64,000 bases of DNA from the NCBI RefSeq assembly GCF_000243715.2, contig NZ_AHMO02000011.1:434001-498000 (forward strand). Direction: 5' to 3'. The position numbers and the translations under genes were made by a program. Positions 39,449 through 48,256 of the stretch are shown in pieces. Source of the stretch: Leptospira broomii serovar Hurstbridge str. 5399. GTDB lineage: Bacteria > Spirochaetota > Leptospiria > Leptospirales > Leptospiraceae. Under the pieces are notes generated by a model that searched no databases, was not told where the DNA came from, and saw only the letters and a program-made list of their open reading frames with translations. The stretch's first letter is position 1. Each line of letters opens with the position of its first letter.

Positions 39449-40918
39449 TTACTCCTGACTCATTTCAAGAGATTTAAAATGAAATACCTTATCCGGGTTT
39501 TCGTTTTGAACATAAATCTTATCGCCGACTTTACGAATTCGAATCGTCTCTTGAAATATTTTTTCGGAATTATTCGGATCCGATTCTCCCATATTGCAAT
39601 CTCTTCCGCACCCGTTACAATCCCCTCCGAAATACTCCTCTTCGCTTGTCCTCTGGCGAACGAGTCCGAAAATTCTAAGCTTTAAACCGTCGGGTTTCGC
39701 TTCTTTCACTTCATAATTTCCTAACGCGAAGAAACTTCGATTCGTTTTGCTTCCCTCGCCTTCGTCGGCTGTATTTCCTTCCAAAAACATACTTCCGTCC
39801 GAGCGAAGTCGAAGAGTCCAATTGGAAGATACAAGATACTTATCCGAAACCTGCTCCTGAGGAGGCTGATCTACGGAAGATTCGGGAGCCGGAGGAGAAG
39901 TCTCTTCCGTAGACGAGGAATTGACCGGAATTTCTCCTGAATATTCGCCGCCCACATAACTCCAGTTTAAAACATTATTAATATTAGCGGCGGCAAACTG
40001 AAGGGCGTTCTCTTTAGCGATTTTCCGGACTTGTTCGATCGGGTTGGGTAAAATCCAATCGTCACCGTCGGAAAAGCGAAGTTCGCTAATGATGAGTCCC
40101 TTATATCCCTTTCCGTTATAAATAGAATCGACCGTTAAGCGAAGTTTCTTTCCTTCGAAGGGCTTAGACAGAGTGATCGTTTGGGGACCGAGTATATCCT
40201 GAACTTCGATCTTAGAACTATAGCCGTTGTCTCCGGTCAATGTCGCAGTCTTTAAACGCCCATTGGTCTGACAGTGGCGTTCGGAACGTTGGTATCCGTT
40301 CCAAATTTTAAGAGACTTTATTTTCTGCTTTTCTTTGAAATCGAAATCCAAGGTGACGCCTGCACCTTTTTTATCCGACGCCCAAGCGTACTCGTAGCGA
40401 GAATCGAATAGGTTCATCACATCGTAAGAAAGGAAAGGCTTTGCAGTTTCGGAGGCCTTCACCGAGGCCTCAATTACTTTCGGAAATTTCCAACCTAATT
40501 TGGATCCCTTTTCATCGTAGAAAACGACTTTGTCTACGCAGATATCCGTATTTTTATGAAAATTGAATGTAACAGAGCGAGCGCTACGAGGAGCGGAAAA
40601 TTGCACCGTCGCAGTGGCACCTCCGCCGGTCAAATCCTGACTATATTCATCAAAATTAATGTATGCCGTAATCGAGTCTGCAAACGAACCGTTACACGAT
40701 TCGATTTCGATCTTAGAGAGTAAGAACGATTCGTCGGGATAAACGTGAAGCTTCACGAAATTCGCGCCTTTTTCAGGCCTCCACTTCTTCCCTTCCAGGA
40801 TGTCGAACGGTAGTCCGGTTTCCATGGAGGTCGCAGTTATCATGGAAACCGGAAGTTTTTTCCCACATGCAGATAACGTAAGAAAGAATGAGACAATTAT
40901 GAAAAGCTTCGAACGCAT
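39449..40918 (-). CDS. Lipoprotein with NADase-type glycan-binding (discoidin-like) domain
   Basis: The 489-residue protein has a lipobox LTLSAC (Cys18). At about 160-290 is a discoidin/F5-8-type fold of the NADase-type glycan-binding class: SYDVMNLFDSRYEYAW, GVTLDFDF, KSLKIWNGYQRSERHCQTNGRLK, TLSKPFEGKKLRLTVDSIYNG. A first related beta domain may occupy 25-150. The later part (about 340-480) holds a Pro/Ser/Glu linker, then a small beta domain with NGCGRDC. Likely a surface lipoprotein that binds sugars or matrix. The downstream lipoprotein gene follows after two bases. Confidence 0.87.
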   Translation of the reverse strand: MRSKLFIIVSFFLTLSACGKKLPVSMITATSMETGLPFDILEGKKWRPEKGANFVKLHVYPDESFLLSKIEIESCNGSFADSITAYINFDEYSQDLTGGGATATVQFSAPRSARSVTFNFHKNTDICVDKVVFYDEKGSKLGWKFPKVIEASVKASETAKPFLSYDVMNLFDSRYEYAWASDKKGAGVTLDFDFKEKQKIKSLKIWNGYQRSERHCQTNGRLKTATLTGDNGYSSKIEVQDILGPQTITLSKPFEGKKLRLTVDSIYNGKGYKGLIISELRFSDGDDWILPNPIEQVRKIAKENALQFAAANINNVLNWSYVGGEYSGEIPVNSSSTEETSPPAPESSVDQPPQEQVSDKYLVSSNWTLRLRSDGSMFLEGNTADEGEGSKTNRSFFALGNYEVKEAKPDGLKLRIFGLVRQRTSEEEYFGGDCNGCGRDCNMGESDPNNSEKIFQETIRIRKVGDKIYVQNENPDKVFHFKSLEMSQE

Positions 40919-41115
40919 ATTCGGAATTCTCCAGGCAGAATGATCAACGAGTAGAAATAATATTTTTCCTATCCTATCTTTGCAAATCCAAAATGAAAAT
41001 TCTCCCGGGAAAAAGAGATGCAGCGAAGGGTTCGGATTCGTGTCCTTTTTATACCAAAATTCTCCTTGCTTTCTTAAGTGTTATTAGTAAGGCTTTTGAT
41101 TAGGTAGTCGCTCCC

Positions 41116-41547
41116 ATGTCCATTCCAAGCAGATACTCCATCGCCATCCATGTCCTATCCCTGATAGAGTTGGAAAATTCGGCGGAAATCACTTCTCAAT
41201 TGATGGCGAGTAGCATAGGAACAAATCCGGTCGTCGTGCGGGGAATCCTGGGAAAGCTAAAGAAGGCAGGCTTGGTTGTTACTCGCCAGGGTGTTCCAGG
41301 GGCTAGTTTAGCCAAGACTCCGGCGGAAATCCGTCTTTTGGAAGTGTACAAGGCGGTCGAATCGACTGAGGAATTATTTTCCATGCATGCCCACGCCAAT
41401 CCAAAATGTCCCGTAGGAAAGAGAATTCAAGGAGCGCTGGTAGGAATTTTCCAAGAAGCCCAGAAAGCTTTAGAAGATAAATTGAATGACTTTTCGCTTG
41501 CGGACGTCCTTCTTAATATAGAACAAGAAAGTAAAAAGCGAGCCTGA
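41116..41547 (+). CDS. Rrf2-family transcriptional regulator
   Basis: This 143-residue regulator has the Rrf2 winged helix: RYSIAIHVLSLIEL, ITSQLMASSIGTNPVVVRGILGKLKKAGLVVTRQG, and the wing GASLAKTPAEIRLLEVYKAVE. It lacks the three-Cys Fe-S motif of IscR/NsrR; only one Cys (NPKCPVG) is in the sensing region, as in YwnA-type Rrf2 proteins, so a thiol or small-molecule signal is plausible. It is upstream of the NAD(P)-dependent reductase on the same strand, with a 263-bp gap that holds several palindromes. Confidence 0.9.
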   Translation: MSIPSRYSIAIHVLSLIELENSAEITSQLMASSIGTNPVVVRGILGKLKKAGLVVTRQGVPGASLAKTPAEIRLLEVYKAVESTEELFSMHAHANPKCPVGKRIQGALVGIFQEAQKALEDKLNDFSLADVLLNIEQESKKRA

Positions 41548-41599
41548 ACTTAGGCTGGGCAATACTTCGATTCGGTTCAAAATCGAAATCATGAGCATC

Positions 41600-41638
41600 C
41601 TCGAAATTTCGAGAAATAAAATATAAGTCTTAGACTTA
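41600..41638. promoter_or_regulatory. Two short palindromes downstream of the Rrf2 gene
   Basis: CTCGAAATTTCGAG (41600-41613) is a perfect 14-nt palindrome and TAAGTCT-T-AGACTTA (41624-41638) has 7-bp arms. They lie between the Rrf2 gene and the strong inverted repeat at 41741. Either may be a binding site or, together, a weak transcript end. Confidence 0.35.
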
Positions 41639-41740
41639 CGAGTTCCCTTAACATCACCTCTTTTAAACCGCATGGCGCTAGCGGGGGAAAATTCTAATTT
41701 CATAAAATGGATTTATAATCTCGCCAGAAAAATTCTCTGA

Positions 41741-41773
41741 AATTACTTGTAATAATAATTATTACAAGTAATT
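41741..41773. promoter_or_regulatory. Operator candidate: 14-bp-arm inverted repeat
   Basis: AATTACTTGTAATA (41741-41754) and its exact reverse complement (41760-41773) flank 5 nt. This is the strongest dyad in the window for its location, 37 bp before the reductase start, where a repressor such as the neighbouring Rrf2 protein would act. Assignment to Rrf2 is inference. Confidence 0.7.
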
Positions 41774-41810
41774 ATGGCTAAAAGTTCCTAATTTCATTCG
41801 GAGGAAATAA

Positions 41811-42449
41811 ATGAGAATAATCGTATACGGCGCCACGGGGATGATCGGTCAAAGAATAGTAGACGAGGCTCTTTCCAGGGGGCACGAAGTGGTTGCAGTT
41901 TCTCGAAATCCTTCGGCCCTAAAATTAGAGCATCCCAAGCTATCAAAGCGGTCGGGAAACATTACTGATCCTAAATCGGTGGAAATCCTCTCCAACGATG
42001 CCGACGTTATTATCAGCGCAATCGGGCCGGACAAAGGTGGAAATCCATCAACGTTAAGCGACGCAGCTCGCTCTATTTTAGAAGGAACGTCAAAGTCAGG
42101 TAATAAGCCATTTTATTTTGTCGGAGGCGCAGGAAGTTTGGAAATCGCACCTCATTTACAATTAGTCGATACTCCGACTTTCCCGGAGGCCTATAAGTCC
42201 GCAGCTCTAGCGCATCGGGAAGCTCTACGCATTTTCCAAAATTCTTCCTCTAAGCATTGGACATACCTGAGTCCCGCAGCGATGATAGCCCCGGGGGAAC
42301 GAACCGGAAAATATAGGTTAGGCGGAGATCAACTAGTGCTCGATTCGGAAGGCAATAGTAAAATCTCGGCGGAGGATTATGCCGTAGCCCTGCTGGACGA
42401 AATAGAATCTCCGAAGCATACCGGAAAAAGATTCACTCTAGCCTATTAA
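41811..42449 (+). CDS. NAD(P)-binding oxidoreductase (NmrA/SDR-like)
   Basis: The 212-residue protein opens with the Rossmann motif GATGMIGQ and VVAVSRNPS, with DVIISAIGP and FVGGAGSLE later, typical of small atypical SDR/NmrA-like proteins of about 210 residues. It probably binds NADP and may act as a redox-sensing or quinone-type reductase; the catalytic Tyr-x3-Lys is not evident, so activity is uncertain. GGAGG seven nucleotides before the ATG is strong. The location behind an Rrf2 regulator and a large dyad suggests stress-inducible expression, as in other Rrf2/YwnA-linked reductases. Confidence 0.88.
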   Translation: MRIIVYGATGMIGQRIVDEALSRGHEVVAVSRNPSALKLEHPKLSKRSGNITDPKSVEILSNDADVIISAIGPDKGGNPSTLSDAARSILEGTSKSGNKPFYFVGGAGSLEIAPHLQLVDTPTFPEAYKSAALAHREALRIFQNSSSKHWTYLSPAAMIAPGERTGKYRLGGDQLVLDSEGNSKISAEDYAVALLDEIESPKHTGKRFTLAY

Positions 42450-42472
42450 TATTCTCCTTCTTAACTCAATGA

Positions 42473-42509
42473 AAATCTGCATTTCGAATTATCCTTCAAA
42501 TGCGGATTT
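42473..42509. terminator. 12-bp hairpin after the NmrA-like gene
   Basis: AAATCTGCATTT (42473-42484) and AAATGCGGATTT (42498-42509) pair over 12 bp with one G-U, 13-nt loop. It starts 24 nt past the stop. No clean T-run follows, so it is a weaker terminator or an mRNA end structure. Confidence 0.5.
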
Positions 42510-42533
42510 AAGAATAGGGCGATTTTTAAAATG

Positions 42534-42560
42534 ACGAAAAGTTCTTTTCGTATTTTTCTT
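42534..42560 (+). terminator. Terminator-like hairpin just upstream of crcB
   Basis: ACGAAAAG (42534-42541) and CTTTTCGT (42544-42551) followed by ATTTTTCTT. It ends only 20 nt before the crcB ATG, so crcB transcription must read through it or begin inside it. It does not match the fluoride riboswitch consensus I know. Confidence 0.6.
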
Positions 42561-42579
42561 AGTCGATATTTTTCTTAAA

Positions 42580-42966
42580 ATGTTTCTATCATACTTTCTA
42601 GTTGCTATCGGTGGAGCGGCCGGAAGCGTTTTACGTTACGTCGTTCAGATAAGTGCAATACGGCACGGAGCTGCAACATTTCCGACCGGAACATTCATCG
42701 TAAACATTACTGGCAGCGTTTTAATCGGATTAATATATGCAATCTCCGAAAGAGAAAATTTTGTTTCTCCCGAAATAAGAATATTATTGGCATCAGGATT
42801 TTGCGGAGGGTTCACAACCTTCTCGACGTTTAGCCACGAATCTCTAGCTCTATTGCGGGCAAATCAAATTCCCCTATTTTTACTCTATTCCCTCGGAAGC
42901 TTCTTTCTTTGTATTCTCGCCGCCGCCTTAGGTTCTTGGCTCGGTTCACTTAGCAGATATTTCTGA
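42580..42966 (+). CDS. crcB: Fluoride ion channel CrcB/Fluc
   Basis: This 128-residue protein with four membrane helices has the Fluc signatures GGAAGSVLRY at the start, GTFIVNITGSVLIG in the second helix and GFCGGFTTFSTFSHE in the third, where the Phe box and the break-site Thr/Ser line the fluoride pore. These dimeric channels export fluoride and protect against its toxicity. It is a single gene, so a homodimer is expected. No good Shine-Dalgarno precedes the ATG. Two hairpins lie in the 130-bp leader. Confidence 0.93.
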   Translation: MFLSYFLVAIGGAAGSVLRYVVQISAIRHGAATFPTGTFIVNITGSVLIGLIYAISERENFVSPEIRILLASGFCGGFTTFSTFSHESLALLRANQIPLFLLYSLGSFFLCILAAALGSWLGSLSRYF

Positions 42967-43057
42967 CTCACAATTGGCAAGGGTTACGATGCAAAAAGCT
43001 TGCCTTAACGAGGCATCGAGATAGATTTCGTGAAACTTATTTCTCCAGGAAGAACCT

Positions 43058-44056
43058 TTGAAACGTTCGATTAAATTTTCCTTGGCTACCGTTCTTATAA
43101 TCGTAGCCGCATATACTGGCGTTTATTATTCGACTCTGCCTTCTTACCAGTATAAAGAACATGCTCTACCCTCCGACTTCGATAGTTATTACCGAATTAA
43201 ATTGGCTGAAACTAAAGCCAAGGGCGGCCGTATCGGCAATGAAGAAAAACTTATTCGTTTCTCCCGTGGGAAAACGCCGGTGGCCATTCTGTACGTCCAC
43301 GGATTCGGAGCTTCCCGCGCCGAAGGAGAAGAATCTATGGATAAAATAGCGGCAAAACTCAAGGCCAATATTTACTATCTACGCTTGCCCGGACACGGGA
43401 CAAACAACGAAGATCATAGAGATACCGACTTCCGAGAATATCTTACGACTGCCGAAGAAAGTCTTTTGATGATGGATAAACTCGGTGATAAAATCGTATT
43501 GGTCGGGACCAGCATGGGCGGACTAATATCCACATATCTTGCGTCCAAATATCCCGATAAAATTCACGCATTAATCTTACTATCTCCTTTCTTCGATTTT
43601 ACGGTACCGATCGCCAAATTATTCTATCTCCCCGGAGGTACCTCTTTAGCGGAAATGATCAACGGTAAAATAAGAAAATCTCCGCCCAGAGTCGAGGGAG
43701 ATGGAATCGGCGAAAAATATTACGAGTATTGGTACAAAGACCAGTATCTATCATCGGTGCAGCATGTTTCTAACGTCAAAAAGTTCATAGCTTCGAACGA
43801 GAAGTTTGCTAATATTCATAGTCCTTCTTTATTAATATATTATTATAAAGATAAGGATCATCAGGATAAAGTAGCGAGCGTGTCCGCCATGTTGGAGGCA
43901 TTTTCTAAATTCGGAGGAGATCATCCAAACCCTCTGAACACTAAAGTTGCAATAGAACAAGGACATCATGTTCTCACTTCGAAACATGTGTCGACGGACA
44001 AGGAAAAAATCGAATTATCGATATTGGATTTTTTATCCAGGACCGGCATTCAATGA
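43058..44056 (+). CDS. Alpha/beta hydrolase with N-terminal membrane anchor
   Basis: The gene starts with TTG at 43058, seven nucleotides after AGGA; no better ATG is available. The 332-residue product has one N-terminal hydrophobic helix (SLATVLIIVAAYTGVYY) and a hydrolase domain with YVHGFGASRAEGE at about 79-91, RLPGHGTNN, the elbow GTSMGG with Ser152, and a C-terminal GHHVLTSK His. The HGFGAS loop and domain size recall monoglyceride lipase or carboxylesterase-like enzymes, facing the periplasm if the helix is an anchor. It is downstream of crcB with a 91-bp gap; no shared role is apparent. Confidence 0.88.
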   Translation: MKRSIKFSLATVLIIVAAYTGVYYSTLPSYQYKEHALPSDFDSYYRIKLAETKAKGGRIGNEEKLIRFSRGKTPVAILYVHGFGASRAEGEESMDKIAAKLKANIYYLRLPGHGTNNEDHRDTDFREYLTTAEESLLMMDKLGDKIVLVGTSMGGLISTYLASKYPDKIHALILLSPFFDFTVPIAKLFYLPGGTSLAEMINGKIRKSPPRVEGDGIGEKYYEYWYKDQYLSSVQHVSNVKKFIASNEKFANIHSPSLLIYYYKDKDHQDKVASVSAMLEAFSKFGGDHPNPLNTKVAIEQGHHVLTSKHVSTDKEKIELSILDFLSRTGIQ

Positions 44057-44102
44057 CGCGTTCGTACTCGAAAATTCGATAATGTGACTACGCTCTATAC
44101 GG

Positions 44103-44987
44103 TCATTTTGTATTGAAACCCGATGCAGCAGCAGCGATTTCTTCCATCAATAAGGAAAGACCGGGACGGATGAATTTACGATGACAGAGAAAGAATTTTC
44201 TTTCCGCCGTTAATTCGGGCAAATCGATCTTTCGCAAACGATCGTTAAGCGAATATTCGGATAGAAATCCTATTCCTAATCCGGCCTCAAGAGATTTTAT
44301 CACGGACTCCACGCTTCGAAGTTCCATGGAAATACGCGGTCGAAAGCTTTTACCCAAGGTTCGGATTTTCTTCTCGACTGCCCTTCTGACCGCGGATGCC
44401 GGATGGAAGAAAACGAACGAAGTATCGTTCAGATCGGTTAGGCGGATTTTTTTTCTTTTGAAAATCTCATGCTCTTTGGCTGCGACCGCGACGATTCTAT
44501 CGGAAAGAAATTCCCTTTCCACCAACCCGGGTTCAGCCACGGGACCGGTAAGAATGCCTAAATCCGCTTCCCCTCTAAGTAAGGCTTCCTTAGTTTCTTG
44601 CGCGTCCCCTTCTCTAACCGACAATACGAGTCCAGGATTATCTATCATAATTTTCTTAAGTATTTTCGGCAAAATCCAAGCCGACACCGTTCCGCCGGCC
44701 GAGATCGAAAACGTTCCCGATAATTCCTTGCCCGGCTCCTTCATACCGTCTTTTAGCTCTTCCCAGAGAGTATTCATTTTATCGGCATAACCTAAAAAGA
44801 TCTCCCCTTCGTGCGTAAGACTAATTTCTCTCGGTCCTCGTTCCATAAGCGGTTTTCCGATTTCCCGCTCGAGCAGGGCCATCTGCCTGGATAACGCAGG
44901 TTGGGTCAGGCCGAGCCCTTCCGCAGCCCTCTGAAAGGTTCCGATTTTGACGATTTCCAAGAAATATCGAATCTGCCTAAATTCCAT
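44103..44987 (-). CDS. LysR-family transcriptional regulator
   Basis: A 294-residue LysR protein: N-terminal winged helix-turn-helix (FLEIVKIGTFQRAAEGLGLTQPALSRQMALLEREIG) and the two-lobe effector domain from about 90 (SAGGTVSAWILPKIL). It is divergent from leuCD with a dyad in between that fits the LysR T-N11-A rule, so it is probably both autorepressor and activator of the isomerase genes. The effector may be a branched-chain or related 2-keto acid; this is inferred. Confidence 0.92.
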   Translation of the reverse strand: MEFRQIRYFLEIVKIGTFQRAAEGLGLTQPALSRQMALLEREIGKPLMERGPREISLTHEGEIFLGYADKMNTLWEELKDGMKEPGKELSGTFSISAGGTVSAWILPKILKKIMIDNPGLVLSVREGDAQETKEALLRGEADLGILTGPVAEPGLVEREFLSDRIVAVAAKEHEIFKRKKIRLTDLNDTSFVFFHPASAVRRAVEKKIRTLGKSFRPRISMELRSVESVIKSLEAGLGIGFLSEYSLNDRLRKIDLPELTAERKFFLCHRKFIRPGLSLLMEEIAAAASGFNTK

Positions 44988-45005
44988 AAAAACCTTACTC
45001 GCATA

Positions 45006-45026
45006 AGTATAACTTTTACTTATACT
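45006..45026. promoter_or_regulatory. LysR-type operator in the lysR-leuC gap
   Basis: AGTATAA (45006-45012), seven nucleotides, TTATACT (45020-45026). Its core ATAA-N7-TTAT contains T-N11-A, the LysR binding rule. It lies 18 bp from the lysR ATG and 67 bp from the leuC ATG, suited to control both. Confidence 0.7.
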
Positions 45027-45093
45027 GTCAATAAATTCTATTTATTTGCATTATATTAAGAATATTGATACTCTACGGATGTCGGAGGAAAAA

Positions 45094-46506
45094 ATGAACC
45101 CCAGAACCTTATACGATAAAATTTGGGAACAACACCTGATAGTTTCCGGAAAAGACGAGGAATCCTTGCTCTTTGTGGACAGGCATTTGCTGCATGAAGT
45201 GACTTCCGCGCAAGCATTCGAGGCGTTACGCAATAAGGGAAGAAAAGTAAAATTCCCGAAGCTAACCCTTGCAGTGATCGACCATAATATTTCTACGAAA
45301 GACAGGCGAAATAAAGACGCTGCCGGTCCGGTTTCTAGGATTCAAATGGATACGATCGAAAACAACTGCCGGGAATTCGGAATCGAGTTATTCGGTTGGG
45401 AAAATCCCGATCAAGGGATCGTTCACGTTCTTGCTCCGGAGCTCGGCTTTACGTTACCCGGAACTGTAGTCGTTTGCGGCGATTCTCATACTGCTACGCA
45501 CGGAGCCTTTGGAGCCCTCGCGTTTGGTATCGGAACCAGCGAGGTGGAGCACGTCTTGGTCACGCAAACTTTAAGGCAAAGAAAAGCCAAATCGATGCTG
45601 GTAAAACTTAACGGTAAATTGGGTAAAGGTATTACCTCCAAGGATATCGTACTAGCCCTCATCGGCAAAATCGGAACAAACGGAGGACAAGGTTACGTCT
45701 TGGAATATTCCGGAAACGCGGTAAAGGAACTTTCGATGGATGCGAGAATGACTCTTTGCAATATGAGCATCGAAGCCGGAGCCCGTGCAGGTTTAATCGC
45801 GCCGGACGATACAACATTCGAATATTTGAATGGAAAGGATTTCTCTCCTAAAGGCGACGCGTTCGTACAAGCACTTGAATACTGGAAAACCCTATATTCC
45901 GATTCGGAGGAAGCCTTCGATAAAATCGTAGAGATGAATGTTTCGCAAATCGAGCCTCAAGTCACTTGGGGAACGAATCCTTCTCAAACGGCCTCCATCT
46001 CCGGCGTCGTTCCGAATCCGAATTCCTTCACGGATATTAACCGAAAAGAAACGGCAGAGAAAGCGATTCAGTATATGGGTTTGAGTCCCGAAATGAAAAT
46101 TAATGAAATCCAAATCGATAAAGTTTTTATCGGCTCTTGCACCAATTCTAGAATCGAAGACCTTAGGGCGGCCGCAATATTGGCGAAAGGCAGAACTGTC
46201 CACCCTACGGTGAAAGCGATCGTAGTTCCGGGATCGGGGCGAGTAAAGCGTCAAGCGGAGTCCGAAGGTTTGGATCAAATTTTCTTAGCCGCCGGTTTTG
46301 AATGGAGAGAACCGGGTTGCTCTCTTTGCTTAGCGATGAACGACGACATCCTGCAAGAAGGAGAACGATGTGCATCCACATCAAATCGAAATTTCGAAGG
46401 AAGACAAGGTCGAGGAGGACGCACGCATCTTGTTAGTCCGACGATGGCGGTCGGTGCCGCAGTCACCGGAAAATTTACGGACGTTCGGGAGTGGAAAGAA
46501 ATATGA
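45094..46506 (+). CDS. leuC: 3-isopropylmalate dehydratase large subunit
   Basis: GGAGG six nucleotides before the ATG at 45094 decides the start; upstream Met codons in the frame are not preceded by one. The 470-residue product (E. coli LeuC 466) has the aconitase-family Fe-S ligands Cys349 (IGSCTNSR), Cys409 and Cys412 (GCSLC), and substrate-side motifs [30 protein letters not shown]. With LeuD it isomerises 2-isopropylmalate in leucine synthesis, and in leptospires citramalate in isoleucine synthesis by the citramalate route. leuD overlaps by 4 bp. Control by LysR is unusual for leptospiral leucine genes as I know them. Confidence 0.94.
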   Translation: MNPRTLYDKIWEQHLIVSGKDEESLLFVDRHLLHEVTSAQAFEALRNKGRKVKFPKLTLAVIDHNISTKDRRNKDAAGPVSRIQMDTIENNCREFGIELFGWENPDQGIVHVLAPELGFTLPGTVVVCGDSHTATHGAFGALAFGIGTSEVEHVLVTQTLRQRKAKSMLVKLNGKLGKGITSKDIVLALIGKIGTNGGQGYVLEYSGNAVKELSMDARMTLCNMSIEAGARAGLIAPDDTTFEYLNGKDFSPKGDAFVQALEYWKTLYSDSEEAFDKIVEMNVSQIEPQVTWGTNPSQTASISGVVPNPNSFTDINRKETAEKAIQYMGLSPEMKINEIQIDKVFIGSCTNSRIEDLRAAAILAKGRTVHPTVKAIVVPGSGRVKRQAESEGLDQIFLAAGFEWREPGCSLCLAMNDDILQEGERCASTSNRNFEGRQGRGGRTHLVSPTMAVGAAVTGKFTDVREWKEI

Positions 46507-47123
46507 AGGCATGGACTAAACATACCGGGATAATCGCGCCTCTTTATAGAGCCGATATCGATACGGATCAAATTTTACCGAAACAATTCATGAAGAAGAT
46601 AGAGCGAACGGGTTTCGGACGACACCTTTTTCACGATTGGAGATATTCGGATCCGAACGGTGAAATTCCGAACGGAGAATTCATATTAAATAAATCTGAT
46701 TATGCAGAGGCAAGTATTCTACTTACCGGGCCGAATTTCGGGTGCGGCTCCAGTAGAGAGCATGCACCGTGGGCATTGTCGGATTTCGGAATTCGAGTGA
46801 TTGTTGCTCCCTCGTTTGCGGATATTTTCTCCATAAATTGTCCGAAAAACGGAATCGCTTTAGTAATGTTAACGGAACGGGAAATTGCACTATTGCAAAA
46901 ATGGGTGCAATCCGTTCCTAAAGCGACTGCGAGCGTAGACCTTTTCGAAAGAAAGATCATATTCGGCGAAACTGAAGCAGGATTTTCCTTGGATGAAAAT
47001 TCGGTACAGAGAATTCGAAACGGATGGGATGATATCGATCTAACTCTGAAAGATTCCCGACTTCTTTCAAAGTTTGAGGATCGGTATTTTCAGGAACGTT
47101 CCTATTTGACTCCTTTCCGTTAA
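46503..47123 (+). CDS. leuD: 3-isopropylmalate dehydratase small subunit
   Basis: Start ATG at 46503 overlaps the leuC stop (ATGA); an in-frame ATG at 46491 is less likely. The 206 residues (E. coli 201) hold [37 protein letters not shown] and [14 protein letters not shown], all conserved in the swivelling small subunit. It completes the isomerase with LeuC. A long terminator hairpin follows. Confidence 0.94.
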   Translation: MKAWTKHTGIIAPLYRADIDTDQILPKQFMKKIERTGFGRHLFHDWRYSDPNGEIPNGEFILNKSDYAEASILLTGPNFGCGSSREHAPWALSDFGIRVIVAPSFADIFSINCPKNGIALVMLTEREIALLQKWVQSVPKATASVDLFERKIIFGETEAGFSLDENSVQRIRNGWDDIDLTLKDSRLLSKFEDRYFQERSYLTPFR

Positions 47124-47152
47124 AGCCACTCAATTCGAACGAATTTACGGAA

Positions 47153-47206
47153 GATACAATAAGAAATCGAACAAAGTTCGGTTTCTTATTGTTGTATCGT
47201 TTTCTT
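47153..47206 (+). terminator. Long terminator after leuCD
   Basis: GATACAATAAGAAATCGAAC and its partner near 47176-47198 form a roughly 20-bp stem with a 3-nt bulge and one G-U pair, 3-nt loop, then GTTTTCTTGCTATTT. It ends the leuCD transcript 30 bp past leuD. Confidence 0.85.
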
Positions 47207-47320
47207 GCTATTTCTCATGCGAACAGCCTGGAATTAATGCTGGTAGAGAAATCCGCAAAAATTATACTATCCGTCTACTCTTCCTAACTGTATCTACCTA
47301 GTTGCCGGAGTGAACCAGGA

Positions 47321-48244
47321 ATGAAACCAACCCTTTCTCTTGAACCAAGAATTAAAAAACCTATGTTGACCATTCCTGACGAAGCGGTTCGCAGCGGAGT
47401 CTTTCATTTAAACAGAGACTCACTGGGATCTCCAATCCGGCTTCGAGACGGAGTAACTATTCAATACGAGACGCCCCCGGATCGAAAGAGATCTATTTTG
47501 GATCGAGTCCTGTTTCGTAGCGATCTCGCTTTTCTAATCGGATACTTTCGCGAGATCTTTGCCAGCAGGAAGCAATGTTTAAAAAATGAATATACCGACG
47601 AAGTTTGGTTGGAATCTTCCGGAAGAATCTTGGACGTCATCGAAGGATGCGAAGGAAAGTTCAAAATCGAGGGAATAGAGCACGTCATCTCTCCTCAAGG
47701 GCCGGTAGTCTTTGCGGGAAATCATATGAGCGTCCTGGAGACCTTCGTCTTTCCTTACTTTTTAGTGGCTCATCGACCCGTAACCTACGTTGTTAAGGAA
47801 AGTCTTGTGAACGGAAAAGTTTTCGGGCCGATCATGCGATCTCGAAACCCGATAGCAGTCGGGCGGACGAACCCGCGCGAAGATCTTGTGAAGGTGTTGG
47901 AGGAAGGAACTGCCATCCTCAAGGGAGGAACTTCGATTGTCGTATTTCCGCAAAGTACTCGGACTAGGACATTCGATCCGAGCGAATTTAATTCTATTGC
48001 GGTGAAACTGGCATCTAGGGCCGGAGTTCCTGTCGTTCCCTTTGCAGTAAAAACGGACTTTTGGCAAAACGGAAAGTTACTGAAAGATATCGGCAGCCTA
48101 GTCAGGAATCGAATGATCCATATGAAATTCGGCACTCCCCTTTCCGTAGCCACAGACTCCAGAAAAAATCAGGAAATTCTTTTGCAATTCGTTCTAAAGA
48201 ATCTCAAAGAATGGGGAGTCGAAATCAAAAACTCTACCGTTTAA
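47321..48244 (+). CDS. PlsC-like lysophospholipid acyltransferase with HX4E motif
   Basis: The 307-residue protein has the acyltransferase core from about 120: AGNHMSVLE with His135, where the usual Asp of the catalytic HX4D is Glu140; SRNPIAVGR; and VVFPQSTRTRTF in place of the common EGTRS block. It is largely soluble, with a short hydrophobic pair near 145-160. The family acylates 1-acylglycerol-3-phosphate or similar lipids. HX4E is unusual and could mean another substrate or lower activity. It is convergent with the small lipoprotein gene ending 48257. Confidence 0.82.
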   Translation: MKPTLSLEPRIKKPMLTIPDEAVRSGVFHLNRDSLGSPIRLRDGVTIQYETPPDRKRSILDRVLFRSDLAFLIGYFREIFASRKQCLKNEYTDEVWLESSGRILDVIEGCEGKFKIEGIEHVISPQGPVVFAGNHMSVLETFVFPYFLVAHRPVTYVVKESLVNGKVFGPIMRSRNPIAVGRTNPREDLVKVLEEGTAILKGGTSIVVFPQSTRTRTFDPSEFNSIAVKLASRAGVPVVPFAVKTDFWQNGKLLKDIGSLVRNRMIHMKFGTPLSVATDSRKNQEILLQFVLKNLKEWGVEIKNSTV

Positions 48245-48256
48245 AAAAAGCGAATC

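Noticed and set aside
42450..42579. Fluoride riboswitch before crcB
   Set aside because: The conserved bases I know for the crcB RNA motif are not present; only hairpins are seen.
44234..44250. AACGATCGTT-like palindrome inside lysR
   Set aside because: It lies in coding sequence and the short core is common by chance.
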